Shown in pieces: positions 51,394-59,684 of a stretch of 61,108 nucleotides of DNA. The first letter of the stretch is position 1; every line of letters begins with the position of its first letter. The DNA is taken from positions 1 to 61,108 of the IMG/VR virus record IMGVR_UViG_3300007512_000037; one strand, written 5' to 3'. Both the position numbers and the translations under genes were made by a program. Source of the stretch: a virus. The notes beneath the pieces are model-generated. The model was not told the origin of the DNA. It did not search any database and saw only the letters and a program-made list of their open reading frames with translations.

Positions 51394-52383
51394 ATGTCTT
51401 GCTTAGTAGTAGGAGATTTACACTTAGATACTTACCCTAGTTTTGGAGTTAACTGTGACGGGTTCCCTAAGCGTTTGGATGATATGTCAAAAGCGCTGAA
51501 CTTTTACCTTGAGCAAGCCCGTGAAGACGGGCATAGCTATATAGTCTTCACAGGGGATATTTTTGATAGTAGATTTAGCATTCATGCCCTGGCTTTAGTA
51601 GTTTGGGGTAATTTTTTAGATTGTGCCGCTATTGATGGTATTAAGATCATAGTGTGTGAAGGTAATCATGATCAGTTTGATGATTTCATAAGCTCACTAC
51701 AGGCTTTTAAGTCTAATATTGTTTTGGTTTCTAGCGTTGAGTGCCTAGAGTTGGCAGACGGTACGATATTGGGCGTGATCCCTTATTCTAAAAGCACAGA
51801 AACTCTTATAGAAAATATACAAACTGTTAAAGACTGCGACTTAGTAGTAGGGCATTTTGGCATGGGGGATGTAGAGCTACAGAAAGGGTTTTGCGAAAAG
51901 GATAAGCCTATAGCAGAAGATTTATCGGAAGTTAAGGGTCATGTAATTTTAGGACATTACCACAATTACCACGAAGTAACAGACAGGATCAGGTTTATTG
52001 GTACTCCTTTGGGTATAACATTTGCGGAAGCTAATCAGAAAAAGTACATAGCTGCCTTTGATTTGGCTTCTGGGGTAGAGCTTATAAGCACAGACCACTT
52101 TCCGCAGCTTAGAGAGCTAGGCCCGGAACAAGCTAAGACTATAGGTAAGATGAATGATAATCATTATTACAAAGTTTGGCATACTTCCGACACTAAACCT
52201 CCAAAGAATAAAAAAATAGTACGTACTGTAATGGTGAAAGCAAACGTCGCAAAGAGAATTCAAAACATAGGAAAGAAAACAAAAACGCAGCTAGTAGGAG
52301 AATTCATTAGTAATAAAGAGGATTTACCTTTTAAGAATACCTTATTCAATATGTGTAAAGCTATAGTCACAGAAGCTGCTTAA
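51394..52383 (+). CDS. Recombination endonuclease subunit, gp47/SbcD-like (329 aa)
   Basis: Metallophosphoesterase nuclease that forms a complex with the SbcC-like ATPase next door and processes ends for recombination-dependent replication. Motifs: VVGDLHLD, FTGDIFDSRF, CEGNHDQ, VVGHFGMGD, LGHYHNYHEV. The ATG at 51394 has GAGGGG 8 bases upstream and is preferred to a GTG at 51385. Confidence 0.88.
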   Translation: MSCLVVGDLHLDTYPSFGVNCDGFPKRLDDMSKALNFYLEQAREDGHSYIVFTGDIFDSRFSIHALALVVWGNFLDCAAIDGIKIIVCEGNHDQFDDFISSLQAFKSNIVLVSSVECLELADGTILGVIPYSKSTETLIENIQTVKDCDLVVGHFGMGDVELQKGFCEKDKPIAEDLSEVKGHVILGHYHNYHEVTDRIRFIGTPLGITFAEANQKKYIAAFDLASGVELISTDHFPQLRELGPEQAKTIGKMNDNHYYKVWHTSDTKPPKNKKIVRTVMVKANVAKRIQNIGKKTKTQLVGEFISNKEDLPFKNTLFNMCKAIVTEAA

Positions 52384-52404
52384 AACGGCTTTTTAGGAGA
52401 AAAA

Positions 52405-54222
52405 ATGATATTAAATATAAGTCATATCTATGCCAAAAATTTTCTTAGTTATGATGAGCTTTCCTATGATTTTCAGGAAGGGACTACGATCATACTAGGG
52501 GAAAATCGGGATGAAATGAAGTCTAACGGAGCGGGTAAAACAGCAATATTTGAAGCTGTATACTATGGATTATATGGTGCGCTGATGTTTACCAAGGATC
52601 GTCCTACCAAGACCGGAAAAAAGCAGATGGAGCTTAGGTTAAAGCTGTCTGCTGATGACCAAGAAGTAGAGGTAAGGAGATTTATTAACGGGGCGGCAAG
52701 CCCTAGTCTTCAAGTTTATATAGACTGTAAAGACGCTAGCCGGGGAACTACTACGTTATCTCAGGAGCTTCTACAGGATATTATTAAAGTATCCCCTACT
52801 GTGTTTCTTAATACGGTTATTTTTGGGGGTAAAGCTTCTTCTTTCGCTTATGGGACTGATGCTACACAAAAGCCTATATTAAACAAGATTCTTGGGCTGG
52901 ATGACTGGGAAATTTACCAAGATAAAGCTAAAAAAATAAGAACAAACCACCTGTATAAAAGACAGGAGCTTATAGGGCAAAGAGGCAGCGCAGAGCAGAG
53001 AATTAAACTTTTAGAGGGGGATATAGAAAACTATAAAGAGGACTATGTAAAAGCTGTCGGGGATGTGCCGGTTGATAAATTTGATGAGCGGTTCACGTCC
53101 TTAAAAGAAGAGTACGACCGTGAACGTAAAAGACTGGTAAAAATGGAAGCAAAAGTATCCGAGGAGTCTGTTAGAAACGAGGTAGCAGAAACTAACAAAA
53201 CTACACTAAGCCACTTCAAAGGAGTCCTTAAAGAAGAGCTGTCTCGATGTGAGTTGCTGTCTAAAGAAATCCACGAACTGAATAAAGGCAAGGCCAAGGC
53301 TCAGAGCGGGGTATGCCCTACGTGTGGGCAGACAGTAAAGGATTCCGGCAAGATGGATTCTTACTTGAAAAAATTAGCAGCCAAGGTAGACATATTCCAG
53401 AAAACAGAGAAAAGGAAAGATGAAAGCAGCAGAAAAGTAGCCGACCTGGAAAGTAGTTTAGATGGTTATGACTTTGGGAAGTTTATTAGTATGCAGGCAG
53501 CATTAGATAAGCAAAGAAAAAGAGTATCCATATTATCTAATACAGTAAATGATAGGATCGCAGCCAAGGCAGAACATGATATTAAAGTTGCGGAAGCTAA
53601 TCAAAGAGTGAAAGAAATAAATAGAGCCATAGATAAGGCACGTAAAGATAAAAAAGCAGAAGAGTTATCTATACAAGAGATTGGCCGTAAAATGTCTTAT
53701 CAAGACAAGATGCTTACTTGCTGTGATAACGCAATAGAAATGTTTAGTAGGCAGGGCATACAGTCTCAGCTAATCGGAGATTTTGAGGAAGTTTTAAATC
53801 TTGGGATTGGAAAGTATTTTTCTGCTTTTAATTTCAAAAGTGTAAAACTGTCATTAAGCACACAGAAGAAAAATAGAAATGGGGAATTCAGAGATAAGAT
53901 TGATTTGAAATTAGTGAATAAAGACGGTAAGAAGAGGTCTTTTAGCTCTTTCTCCCCTGGTGAGTGTAAAAGGATAGAGCTGGCTATATTCCTTGCTTTA
54001 AGAGAGGCGGGTGAGGCGGAGGTAGAAATAAACCTAATGCTTATAGATGAGGCCTTGGATAAAGGGGATGAGGACTTACTTTTTAGTCTTATGGAGATTA
54101 TTGATGATCATTTCCCCTATAAATGGAAGTATTTAACATCCCCTAGACTGGTTCAGGGTATGGTATTTAGTAGATCAATAACAGCCGTAAAAAGTAAAGG
54201 GATTTCTAGGTTAGTAGAATGA
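52405..54222 (+). CDS. Recombination endonuclease subunit, gp46/SbcC-like ATPase (605 aa)
   Basis: SMC/Rad50-type ATPase. N-terminal P-loop SNGAGKTAIFEA, about 300 residues of coiled coil interrupted by the zinc hook GVCPTCGQTV, then the signature SFSPGECKRIELAIFL and Walker B LMLIDEALDKGD. The coiled coil is short, as in T4 gp46. Preceded by GGAG and followed by a winged-helix gene that overlaps the stop. Confidence 0.9.
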   Translation: MILNISHIYAKNFLSYDELSYDFQEGTTIILGENRDEMKSNGAGKTAIFEAVYYGLYGALMFTKDRPTKTGKKQMELRLKLSADDQEVEVRRFINGAASPSLQVYIDCKDASRGTTTLSQELLQDIIKVSPTVFLNTVIFGGKASSFAYGTDATQKPILNKILGLDDWEIYQDKAKKIRTNHLYKRQELIGQRGSAEQRIKLLEGDIENYKEDYVKAVGDVPVDKFDERFTSLKEEYDRERKRLVKMEAKVSEESVRNEVAETNKTTLSHFKGVLKEELSRCELLSKEIHELNKGKAKAQSGVCPTCGQTVKDSGKMDSYLKKLAAKVDIFQKTEKRKDESSRKVADLESSLDGYDFGKFISMQAALDKQRKRVSILSNTVNDRIAAKAEHDIKVAEANQRVKEINRAIDKARKDKKAEELSIQEIGRKMSYQDKMLTCCDNAIEMFSRQGIQSQLIGDFEEVLNLGIGKYFSAFNFKSVKLSLSTQKKNRNGEFRDKIDLKLVNKDGKKRSFSSFSPGECKRIELAIFLALREAGEAEVEINLMLIDEALDKGDEDLLFSLMEIIDDHFPYKWKYLTSPRLVQGMVFSRSITAVKSKGISRLVE

Positions 54223-54464
54223 AAATACATAAATCATGCAAGCGCTCTTTATTTAAAATTTTCTCTGCTTTTGATTTTGTGGGCGAAGGTTTAACAAGAA
54301 GGGAAATAGTGCAAAGAGCGGGGGTGGCTACTACTACCTTTTCAAAAAATGTATTTAAGCTTTCTATGCTCGGTATTATAGAAAGCTCCGGCGCAAGGCC
54401 TGTGGTTTACAGAACGATAGCAAATGAGGATTATTTTAGAAAGGTGGTTAAATTTTATGAGTAA
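54219..54464 (+). CDS. Winged-helix DNA-binding protein (81 aa)
   Basis: Contains a helix-turn-helix (LTRREIVQRAGVATTTFSKN) followed by a wing-like GIIESSGARPVVYRT. Size and form fit a small transcription regulator. Overlaps gp46-like stop (ATGA). Its target is not visible; a second similar protein is encoded at 55067. Confidence 0.72.
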   Translation: MKIHKSCKRSLFKIFSAFDFVGEGLTRREIVQRAGVATTTFSKNVFKLSMLGIIESSGARPVVYRTIANEDYFRKVVKFYE

Positions 54465-54627
54465 GGTAAAGATATGCAGAAGGCAAAACCAAAGAAGAGA
54501 AGTAGATAGAGCTTCTACTATGATAGAGCCTGGAAAATTATTCAATGCCGGGGAAGTTACTTTCATTGCTTTATTATGTTTCGGTATTGGCATATTCTTA
54601 GGATATTGCAGGAGTTTTTATTTCTAA
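54457..54627 (+). CDS. Small single-TM protein (56 aa)
   Basis: Basic N-terminus (ICRRQNQRREVDRAS) followed by one membrane helix (FIALLCFGIGIFLGYCRSF). The ATG at 54457 overlaps the previous stop (ATGAG) and the gene ends in TAATG of the next, so it belongs to the chain. Could be an inner-membrane inhibitor or host-takeover peptide; no family recognised. Confidence 0.65.
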   Translation: MSKVKICRRQNQRREVDRASTMIEPGKLFNAGEVTFIALLCFGIGIFLGYCRSFYF

Positions 54628-55070
54628 TGACTAAAAATACTTATTTAATTTTCGTGAAATCCAAGTCTATAAAAGGCTGGCTTATTAGGTTAGTAACAGG
54701 AGAGGATATAGACCATGTAGCTATATATAGCCCTAGAACTAAGACAGTTTACGAAATGGTAGATGGGGGTTTAGAGGGGGTTTTGATGGTTGGTTATAGG
54801 CCAACTATTATCGGGCAGGTTGAGCTATTGTGCTGGGACGTAGTTAGTGATTGGTTAGTGACAAATAGCAAAGTCAAGTATGACTGGGGGCGCACTATTC
54901 TCTGGCCCTTCCGTAAGCTATTTACAGCAGATGACCCTTTTAAGCTTAATTGTGTAGAAATGGGGGAAAGCTTGCCCAAGGCGCACAGGTATGAGCCAGA
55001 GACAGAGCAAAACAGAAGCCCAGGGAAACTATATAAAAGTTTAACTAATGGGCATTGGAAGATTACATGA
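54627..55070 (+). CDS. Permuted NlpC/P60-like (YiiX-type) hydrolase (147 aa)
   Basis: The His comes first in IDHVAIYSP and the Cys later in LNCVEMGESL, the reverse of ordinary NlpC/P60 order and typical of the permuted YaeF/YiiX group. The opening strand YLIFVKSKSIKGWLIRLVTG fits. These enzymes are thiol amidases or acyltransferases with unclear substrates, sometimes lipid. The ATG at 54627 (TAATG) is chosen; AGGAG lies 12 bases upstream. Confidence 0.65.
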   Translation: MTKNTYLIFVKSKSIKGWLIRLVTGEDIDHVAIYSPRTKTVYEMVDGGLEGVLMVGYRPTIIGQVELLCWDVVSDWLVTNSKVKYDWGRTILWPFRKLFTADDPFKLNCVEMGESLPKAHRYEPETEQNRSPGKLYKSLTNGHWKIT

Positions 55071-55276
55071 GAAAAGATAAAAAACCTGCTAAAGACAAGG
55101 TTATAAAGCATTTAAGCTTAGTTAATCCTTTGAATACGAGCCAGCTTATGAGGCTTACTGGGTTAAGTAAGCCATCGGTAAATCAAGCCATAAGAGAGCT
55201 AGAAAAAGAAAGCAGGATAAGAATATCAGAAGCGCTTAGGAATAGAGTTTACACTTTAAAGGAGGAGAATGCATGA
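55067..55276 (+). CDS. Winged-helix DNA-binding protein (69 aa)
   Basis: Classic MarR/ArsR-type helix-turn-helix: LNTSQLMRLTGLSKPSVNQA, then IRELEKESRIRIS and a wing. It starts at an ATGA overlap with the hydrolase and overlaps the Dam start by 4 bases. A candidate regulator of the accessory region. Confidence 0.75.
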   Translation: MRKDKKPAKDKVIKHLSLVNPLNTSQLMRLTGLSKPSVNQAIRELEKESRIRISEALRNRVYTLKEENA

Positions 55277-56163
55277 GATTAAGAAGTCCTATACTCTGGT
55301 TTGGAGGCAAGGGTAATTTCAGAAAAAAAACTTACCCCTACTTGCCCAAAACAAAGTCGTATGTAGAACCGTTCGGAGGGGGTGCTTCTGTTTTGATGGG
55401 CAGAGAGCCGTCAGAAATCGAAACTTATAATGACCTGGACGGGGCCGTGTATGACCTTTTTACGGTCTTGGCAGACCCAGAACTTTTTGAACAATTTTAT
55501 CGCAGGGTTAGTGCGCTCCCGTATTCCAGGCGACTCTTTCTCGAATGTAGAGAGGGCTGGCAGGCCGAGCCAGACAGAATCAAGCGCGTTTCGATGTGGT
55601 ATGTGGTGGCTCGACAGGCGTTTAGTGGGGACCTTGGGTCTGGTTGGGGCTTTGTCTGTACTTCCTCAAGGCGTGGCATGGCCGCCCACGTCAGCAAATG
55701 GCTTACGGCGATTGACAACCTTCCTGAAATCCACAAAAGGCTCTCAAGGGTGCAGATAGAAAACTCAGATTTCAGAAACATTTTTCAGAATTATGATACT
55801 CAGGACACGCTTTTTTATTGTGATCCCCCTTACGTACTGGGAACTAGAAAAAAGGGGGGATACTCATGCGAAATGAGCGACCAAGACCACGCTGATTTAG
55901 TTGACTGTCTGCTCGGCTTGTCTGGGATGGCTGTACTGAGCGGATACAACAGCGGAGTGTACGACGCACTAGAGCAAAACGGATGGATAAGAAAAGATTT
56001 TGAAACCGCTTGCTACGCCGCAGGTCGAACAAAAGCATCGGGCCTTCAAGGTAGGGGCGCGGCACTGGAAAAACAAGCAAGGGTCGAAAGTCTTTGGATA
56101 TGCCCGAAAACTCAAAAACGGCTACAGATGCCCATGCAGATGCCGCTGTTCAAGGTTGGGTAG
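55273..56163 (+). CDS. dam: DNA adenine methylase, Dam/D12 class (296 aa)
   Basis: N6-adenine methyltransferase. ILWFGGKGNFRKK and YVEPFGGGASVLMG bind S-adenosylmethionine (motif I region), and FYCDPPYVLGTR is motif IV with the catalytic DPPY. The target-recognition region lies in about residues 60-150. It probably protects phage DNA from restriction or marks it. From about 55400 the base composition turns distinctly GC-richer than the rest of the genome, suggesting recent transfer. GGAGG site. Confidence 0.88.
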   Translation: MRLRSPILWFGGKGNFRKKTYPYLPKTKSYVEPFGGGASVLMGREPSEIETYNDLDGAVYDLFTVLADPELFEQFYRRVSALPYSRRLFLECREGWQAEPDRIKRVSMWYVVARQAFSGDLGSGWGFVCTSSRRGMAAHVSKWLTAIDNLPEIHKRLSRVQIENSDFRNIFQNYDTQDTLFYCDPPYVLGTRKKGGYSCEMSDQDHADLVDCLLGLSGMAVLSGYNSGVYDALEQNGWIRKDFETACYAAGRTKASGLQGRGAALEKQARVESLWICPKTQKRLQMPMQMPLFKVG

Positions 56164-56214
56164 CCGGTATGTTTTTTAACTTAGGGGGATCGCGTAATTG
56201 GAAAGGAATTAAAA

Positions 56215-56388
56215 ATGGAACTAAAAGCTATAGAACTAACTAAAAAACGCAAGCTTGAAATCCTCCGATCATCGAGAGACAGACTAGACGCGGCCATGTC
56301 TCGTCACCTGGAGGCCGCAAGGTCTTGTGAGCGGGAGTCGAATAGGCTTGAGCGTGAGATTTTGGAGATTGAGAGGGGGCTGGTATGA
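56215..56388 (+). CDS. Small coiled-coil protein (57 aa)
   Basis: Entirely helical and charged (AMSRHLEAARSCERESNRLE), with heptad-like spacing. AAGGAA before the ATG and an ATGA overlap with the next gene. It belongs to the GC-richer island. No family recognised. Confidence 0.62.
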   Translation: MELKAIELTKKRKLEILRSSRDRLDAAMSRHLEAARSCERESNRLEREILEIERGLV

Positions 56389-56951
56389 CACCAGAAAACT
56401 TCAAGCAAGCCATCAGGGGCTTAAAAGACAACCGCCCCACATTTGAGATTGTAGCGGCTCAGTGGTGCGTTGAGTCAGACTATGGGCAATCGGCCTTGTC
56501 CATGTTTAGTCATAACTTTGCTGGCTTGAAATGGCGTGATGACATAGTAGAGCACATGCCAAGCGGCTCTAAGCATCTGATAAGCAAGGGCGACCCGCAC
56601 GAAGATTGGGACAACAAGCTAGATGAGTATGTCTACTGTGCAGACCCCTACTATTTTTATCTGATTTATTTTGCGTTTTTGGAGAGAAGCCCATACGCTA
56701 AATCAACTTGGATTGATTACAAGGGCGACTCGTTACACCTGCAGGTAACTATAAAGTCTTTTCATGACCAACCCTTATCCTTCATGGCGCATATAGTCGA
56801 GTGCGGGTTCTGTGCCTCAGTAAGCGGCTTTCACCGCAAAAACTATAAAACAGACATGGGATACAAAAGAGCGGTTCAAGCAGAGTATATGCGCAGAGTT
56901 TTGAAGGCTTGGTCTAGTAAGAAGTTTAGAGGCTTGATTGAAGCAATTTAA
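56385..56951 (+). CDS. Glucosaminidase-like cell-wall hydrolase, GH73 type (188 aa)
   Basis: Segment VAAQWCVESDYGQSALSMFS followed by HNFAGLKWRDD is the GH73 pattern with the catalytic Glu in VESDYG. The middle is aromatic (YYFYLIYFAFLERSPY), and residues about 120-150 resemble the usual C-terminal helical part. No signal peptide. A second wall enzyme besides the endolysin, far from the lysis cassette and in the GC-richer island; it could be a late lysis helper or a virion enzyme. Confidence 0.7.
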   Translation: MTPENFKQAIRGLKDNRPTFEIVAAQWCVESDYGQSALSMFSHNFAGLKWRDDIVEHMPSGSKHLISKGDPHEDWDNKLDEYVYCADPYYFYLIYFAFLERSPYAKSTWIDYKGDSLHLQVTIKSFHDQPLSFMAHIVECGFCASVSGFHRKNYKTDMGYKRAVQAEYMRRVLKAWSSKKFRGLIEAI

Positions 56952-56962
56952 CAGGAGGAAAA

Positions 56963-57382
56963 ATGAAAAAACCAACAGATATTCCAGAAGCCGTAGACTT
57001 GCGATCCTTGCTTCCTAGCGTATCCCTGATGGATGCCTGGGGTGGGGAAACCGTCATGGGGTACTCGTTCGAACCCGGAAAGGATGAACCCGTCAAGGAA
57101 AACCAAGGCCAGTCCTGCATCGGGGGCATGGTCGATAGCCTAGTAAATCGAATACTGGTAGACCTTGTGCGCTCCAGACCCGTACTGCCAAAGCCAGAGC
57201 CCGTAGACTACTACGAACTAAAAAACACCCTACTGCTACAGGTGGATGGCTTTTTAGTCGCAATGAACAAAGACGACTATGAGGCATGGTATGGCAAACT
57301 AGGGGAAAAAGACTGGGCGGAGATAAGGCGCAAGGCAGACTGGATGGAGGCAAAATATGAACAAGAAACAAAAGCCAAGTGA
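56963..57382 (+). CDS. Papain-like N-terminal fragment or unknown protein (139 aa)
   Basis: The start EAVDLRSLLPSV followed by VKENQGQSCIGGMVDSLVN resembles the beginning of papain-type (C1) peptidases, with the oxyanion Gln and nucleophile Cys. At 139 aa there is no room for the later His and Asn motifs, and none is seen. It may be a truncated enzyme or a different protein that shares this turn. AGGAGGAAAA site. GC-rich like its neighbours; overlaps the next gene by 26 bases. Confidence 0.5.
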   Translation: MKKPTDIPEAVDLRSLLPSVSLMDAWGGETVMGYSFEPGKDEPVKENQGQSCIGGMVDSLVNRILVDLVRSRPVLPKPEPVDYYELKNTLLLQVDGFLVAMNKDDYEAWYGKLGEKDWAEIRRKADWMEAKYEQETKAK

Positions 57383-57731
57383 AAAAACCAGTGATGATGT
57401 GGTGTTGTCCTGGAAACTCTCTGGCCCCAGTGGGGAGTTAGCAACCCCCCCAGCGGCGCTGTTTTCCAAGGCCACACCCCATATAATGTCTGTCCTGGAG
57501 GTTGCGGTGTCAGGCGGATGTAGCCTCCACCCCAAACCAATCCCGCTGTATGAAAACAGGGGGTCAATCGTTTTTATGTGGGGTGATTTTGTTTCGGCCA
57601 CTACCAGGCAAAAATATCAAGCCACCTACGGCCCCATCGAAAAGAATGATTTTTACCACCAGAGAATGACGAGGGAGGGTATACGTGCGGGATATTACTG
57701 GGGAAGATTACGAAGTACAGGAAACGTATGA
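57357..57731 (+). CDS. Hypothetical protein (124 aa)
   Basis: Unrecognised. Pro/Gly/Ser-rich first half (SGPSGELATPPAALFS), aromatic second half (GSIVFMWGDFVSATTRQKYQ). Last full gene of the GC-richer island. Begins inside the previous gene in another frame. Confidence 0.52.
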   Translation: MNKKQKPSEKTSDDVVLSWKLSGPSGELATPPAALFSKATPHIMSVLEVAVSGGCSLHPKPIPLYENRGSIVFMWGDFVSATTRQKYQATYGPIEKNDFYHQRMTREGIRAGYYWGRLRSTGNV

Positions 57732-57777
57732 GGAGCTTATGAGTAAGCTTTTTAAAGGTGGGCTTTGTTCCTTATGA
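57685..57777 (+). CDS. Short ORF (30 aa), possible leader peptide
   Basis: A GTG at 57685 preceded by GAGGGAGGG opens a 30-codon frame that ends in the ATGA joining to the gene at 57774. It may only couple translation of that gene. It sits at the right edge of the GC-richer island. Confidence 0.35.
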   Translation: MRDITGEDYEVQETYEELMSKLFKGGLCSL

Positions 57778-58049
57778 ATACGTGGTACAAAGTGTTTAAA
57801 TCTGATTTAGCTTACAGCCCAGCAGGGATAGGTTTAAGAGAAACTGAAAACTATGTAGATTTAGAAAGCGGAGGCAGTATATCTAGGGTAAAAAAGAATT
57901 CAAAGTTATTTATGTATTTTAGGGATAAAAGAAGGGCTTTAGATTACTGTGAAAGAAATTTAACAATCAGAATGGAGTCTCTACAATTTAAAGTAAGTGT
58001 ACTGAGCCATAAAAGATCGGCAGTACGGGGGGAGCTGAGAAAATGTTGA
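57774..58049 (+). CDS. Hypothetical protein (91 aa)
   Basis: Unrecognised, basic, mixed alpha/beta (KLFMYFRDKRRALDYCERNL). Start at the ATGA overlap with the 30-codon ORF; overlaps the kinase gene by 7 bases. Base composition returns to the AT-rich norm here. Confidence 0.62.
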   Translation: MNTWYKVFKSDLAYSPAGIGLRETENYVDLESGGSISRVKKNSKLFMYFRDKRRALDYCERNLTIRMESLQFKVSVLSHKRSAVRGELRKC

Positions 58050-58600
58050 TATTAGGATTAGCGGGACATGCAGGAACGGGGAAAGATTTTCTTTGTGAGC
58101 AGATAATTAAGAACTACCCTGAGTATAGGTTTCATAGGTATGCGTTAGCAGATTTTCTTAAGGAGCTGATGTGTGTTGTACTCGATATGTCTATGGAGGA
58201 GATTAACGAGAGGAAAGGGGATAAAGACTTTAGGCAAAGGTTAATTGATTTTTCAGAGCTTGGGATTAAAAAAGTGGATCATGAGTTCTGGATTAAGAAG
58301 TTTTGGAAGGATGCACAACAAAAACGCAGGAACTACATTATTACCGATCTTAGATACCATGAAGAGCTTCATTTTATGGAAAAGCTACACGGCAAAGATA
58401 ACGTAGTATTCTTTTCTACTTACGTAAAAAGGGTACATGCAGGTGTTTATAGGCATTGCGGGATGCAGATTGCGCCTTTTCAGTGTGATACATATATTGA
58501 TCATATAGATATAAGTAATCTGGAAAGATATAAAGATAATCTTAGGCAACTTATTAGGACTGTTAATAGGGCCGTAAGCGCCTCTTGTATACGGGCTTGA
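58043..58600 (+). CDS. Deoxynucleoside monophosphate kinase (185 aa)
   Basis: P-loop kinase: ILGLAGHAGTGKDFLCEQI at the N-terminus, then HRYALADFLKELM and later NYIITDLRYHEELHFM, matching phage dNMP kinases (T4 gp1 type), though shorter than T4 gp1. It would phosphorylate dNMPs to raise dNTP pools or salvage degraded host DNA. GGGGGGAG site. Followed by a 100-base intergenic stretch. Confidence 0.8.
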   Translation: MLILGLAGHAGTGKDFLCEQIIKNYPEYRFHRYALADFLKELMCVVLDMSMEEINERKGDKDFRQRLIDFSELGIKKVDHEFWIKKFWKDAQQKRRNYIITDLRYHEELHFMEKLHGKDNVVFFSTYVKRVHAGVYRHCGMQIAPFQCDTYIDHIDISNLERYKDNLRQLIRTVNRAVSASCIRA

Positions 58601-58699
58601 TCAGATAAAAACTAAAAATTAAAATCAAATTGCCAAATCACGAAAATTTATTTTAGTAAATTTTAGTAGGGGGTAGTCCTAAAATAAAGGAGAAAGATA
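58601..58699 (+). promoter_or_regulatory. Intergenic region with shared 16-base motif
   Basis: AT-rich spacer. TTTAGTAGGGGGTAGT (58662-58677) is also at 44-59. A TTGCCA box near 58630 could be a -35, but no good -10 follows at standard spacing. The motif is near the ribosome-binding site AAAGGAG of the next gene. Possibly an operator shared by the two genome ends. Confidence 0.4.
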
Positions 58700-59185
58700 A
58701 TGAATGGAAAAGGTAGGCAAAATAAAGGCAAGAACTGGGAAAGACGCTGTGCTAAAGCTCTCAGTGATTGGTCTGGCATAGAATTTCGCAGAACAAAAGG
58801 ATCGGGGGCGGATAAGGATGCTTATACCCTAGCCCACGAATTAGGGGATATTAGGCCGAAAGACCCCCTGCATTTTGAGCAATTTCCGTTATTAGTTGAA
58901 TGCAAGGCAGTAGGAAAATTCCCATTTCACCAGATTTTACTAGGACAATGTAAGGTTTTGGATTCGTGGATAGGGCAGGTATTTGGAGATAGAAAGATAT
59001 TGCAGGAGAAGGCGGGACTTAAAAAGGACTGTATAGTGATATTTAAGGCTAATAACGTGCCTGCTATGGTAGTCATAAATATACCTGTTTTAAGTAACTG
59101 TATTTATAGGGGTTGGAGGGTATTAGCTCTTGATACCTTACTGTCAACCTTTAGCTTAAAAGACCTTTGCAATTATAAAAAGTAG
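58700..59185 (+). CDS. PD-(D/E)XK nuclease, resolvase-like (161 aa)
   Basis: NKGKNWERRCAKALSDWSG with a Glu in the first helix, RRTKGSG, then ELGDIRPKD and FPLLVECKAVGKF form the E...GD...ExK pattern of restriction-like nucleases, close to Holliday-junction resolvase-like phage proteins. It could resolve branched DNA before packaging, complementing gp46/47. AAGGAG site. Confidence 0.72.
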   Translation: MNGKGRQNKGKNWERRCAKALSDWSGIEFRRTKGSGADKDAYTLAHELGDIRPKDPLHFEQFPLLVECKAVGKFPFHQILLGQCKVLDSWIGQVFGDRKILQEKAGLKKDCIVIFKANNVPAMVVINIPVLSNCIYRGWRVLALDTLLSTFSLKDLCNYKK

Positions 59186-59190
59186 GGTGT

Positions 59191-59430
59191 ATGATCAGGT
59201 GTGAGGGATGTGGCTTTTCCTCGGTGGATTTTCGGGATTTCAAAACTACTATTATCCCATTCCCAAGAGGCCGAAAAATAGACCCCAACATAAGCGATAG
59301 GAATAAGTTATTCGTTGTGTTGGAAGGCAATTTCGTTAGCTTTCGCTGTCCCAAGTGTAAAACGCTTTATACAACTAAACCAAGCGAGATTACTTTGATT
59401 TCGCTTCAAACAAAAGGACAGGGTGATTAG
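59191..59430 (+). CDS. Zinc-ribbon protein (79 aa)
   Basis: Two CxxC pairs, MIRCEGCGFSS and FRCPKCKTLYT, on either side of a beta segment (LFVVLEGNFVSF): a small zinc ribbon. Typical of phage transcription or nucleic-acid adaptor proteins. Starts 5 bases after the nuclease. Confidence 0.7.
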   Translation: MIRCEGCGFSSVDFRDFKTTIIPFPRGRKIDPNISDRNKLFVVLEGNFVSFRCPKCKTLYTTKPSEITLISLQTKGQGD

Positions 59431-59431
59431 T

Positions 59432-59596
59432 GTGGAATCTTTACCTATAGTTAAAGATGATGAGATAATTACAAATTACTACACAGGCGAGAAGTGGTAT
59501 TTAGTGAGCATAAACGGTAATCAAACATATGTAAATGAGGCAAAGTATAAGCAATTACAAGGCCCAAGCGAGAAATTAATTCCTAATATTACTTGA
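59432..59596 (+). CDS. Small hypothetical protein (54 aa)
   Basis: GTG start immediately after the zinc-ribbon stop, AGGG 8 bases upstream. Beta-rich short protein (EKWYLVSINGNQTYVNEAKY). Last gene before a strong terminator. No family recognised. Confidence 0.55.
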   Translation: MESLPIVKDDEIITNYYTGEKWYLVSINGNQTYVNEAKYKQLQGPSEKLIPNIT

Positions 59597-59647
59597 TTTT
59601 ATACTATATTCGCAGTAAACTAAAAATAACCGAAGTAAGCCACCATT

Positions 59648-59684
59648 AAACGGTAAGGATTTTTATAGTTCTTACCGTTTTTTT
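59648..59684 (+). terminator. Terminator abutting the next start codon
   Basis: AAACGGTAAG (59648-59657) and CTTACCGTTT (59671-59680) are perfect 10-base arms followed by T residues. The ATG of the next gene begins directly after the run (59685). As a terminator it would end the upstream operon; if transcribed through, it covers the place where a ribosome-binding site should be. Confidence 0.85.

Noticed and set aside
57093-57601. Long leftward ORFs opposite the GC-richer genes
   Set aside because: Shadows caused by higher GC; the plus-strand genes have good starts and overlaps.
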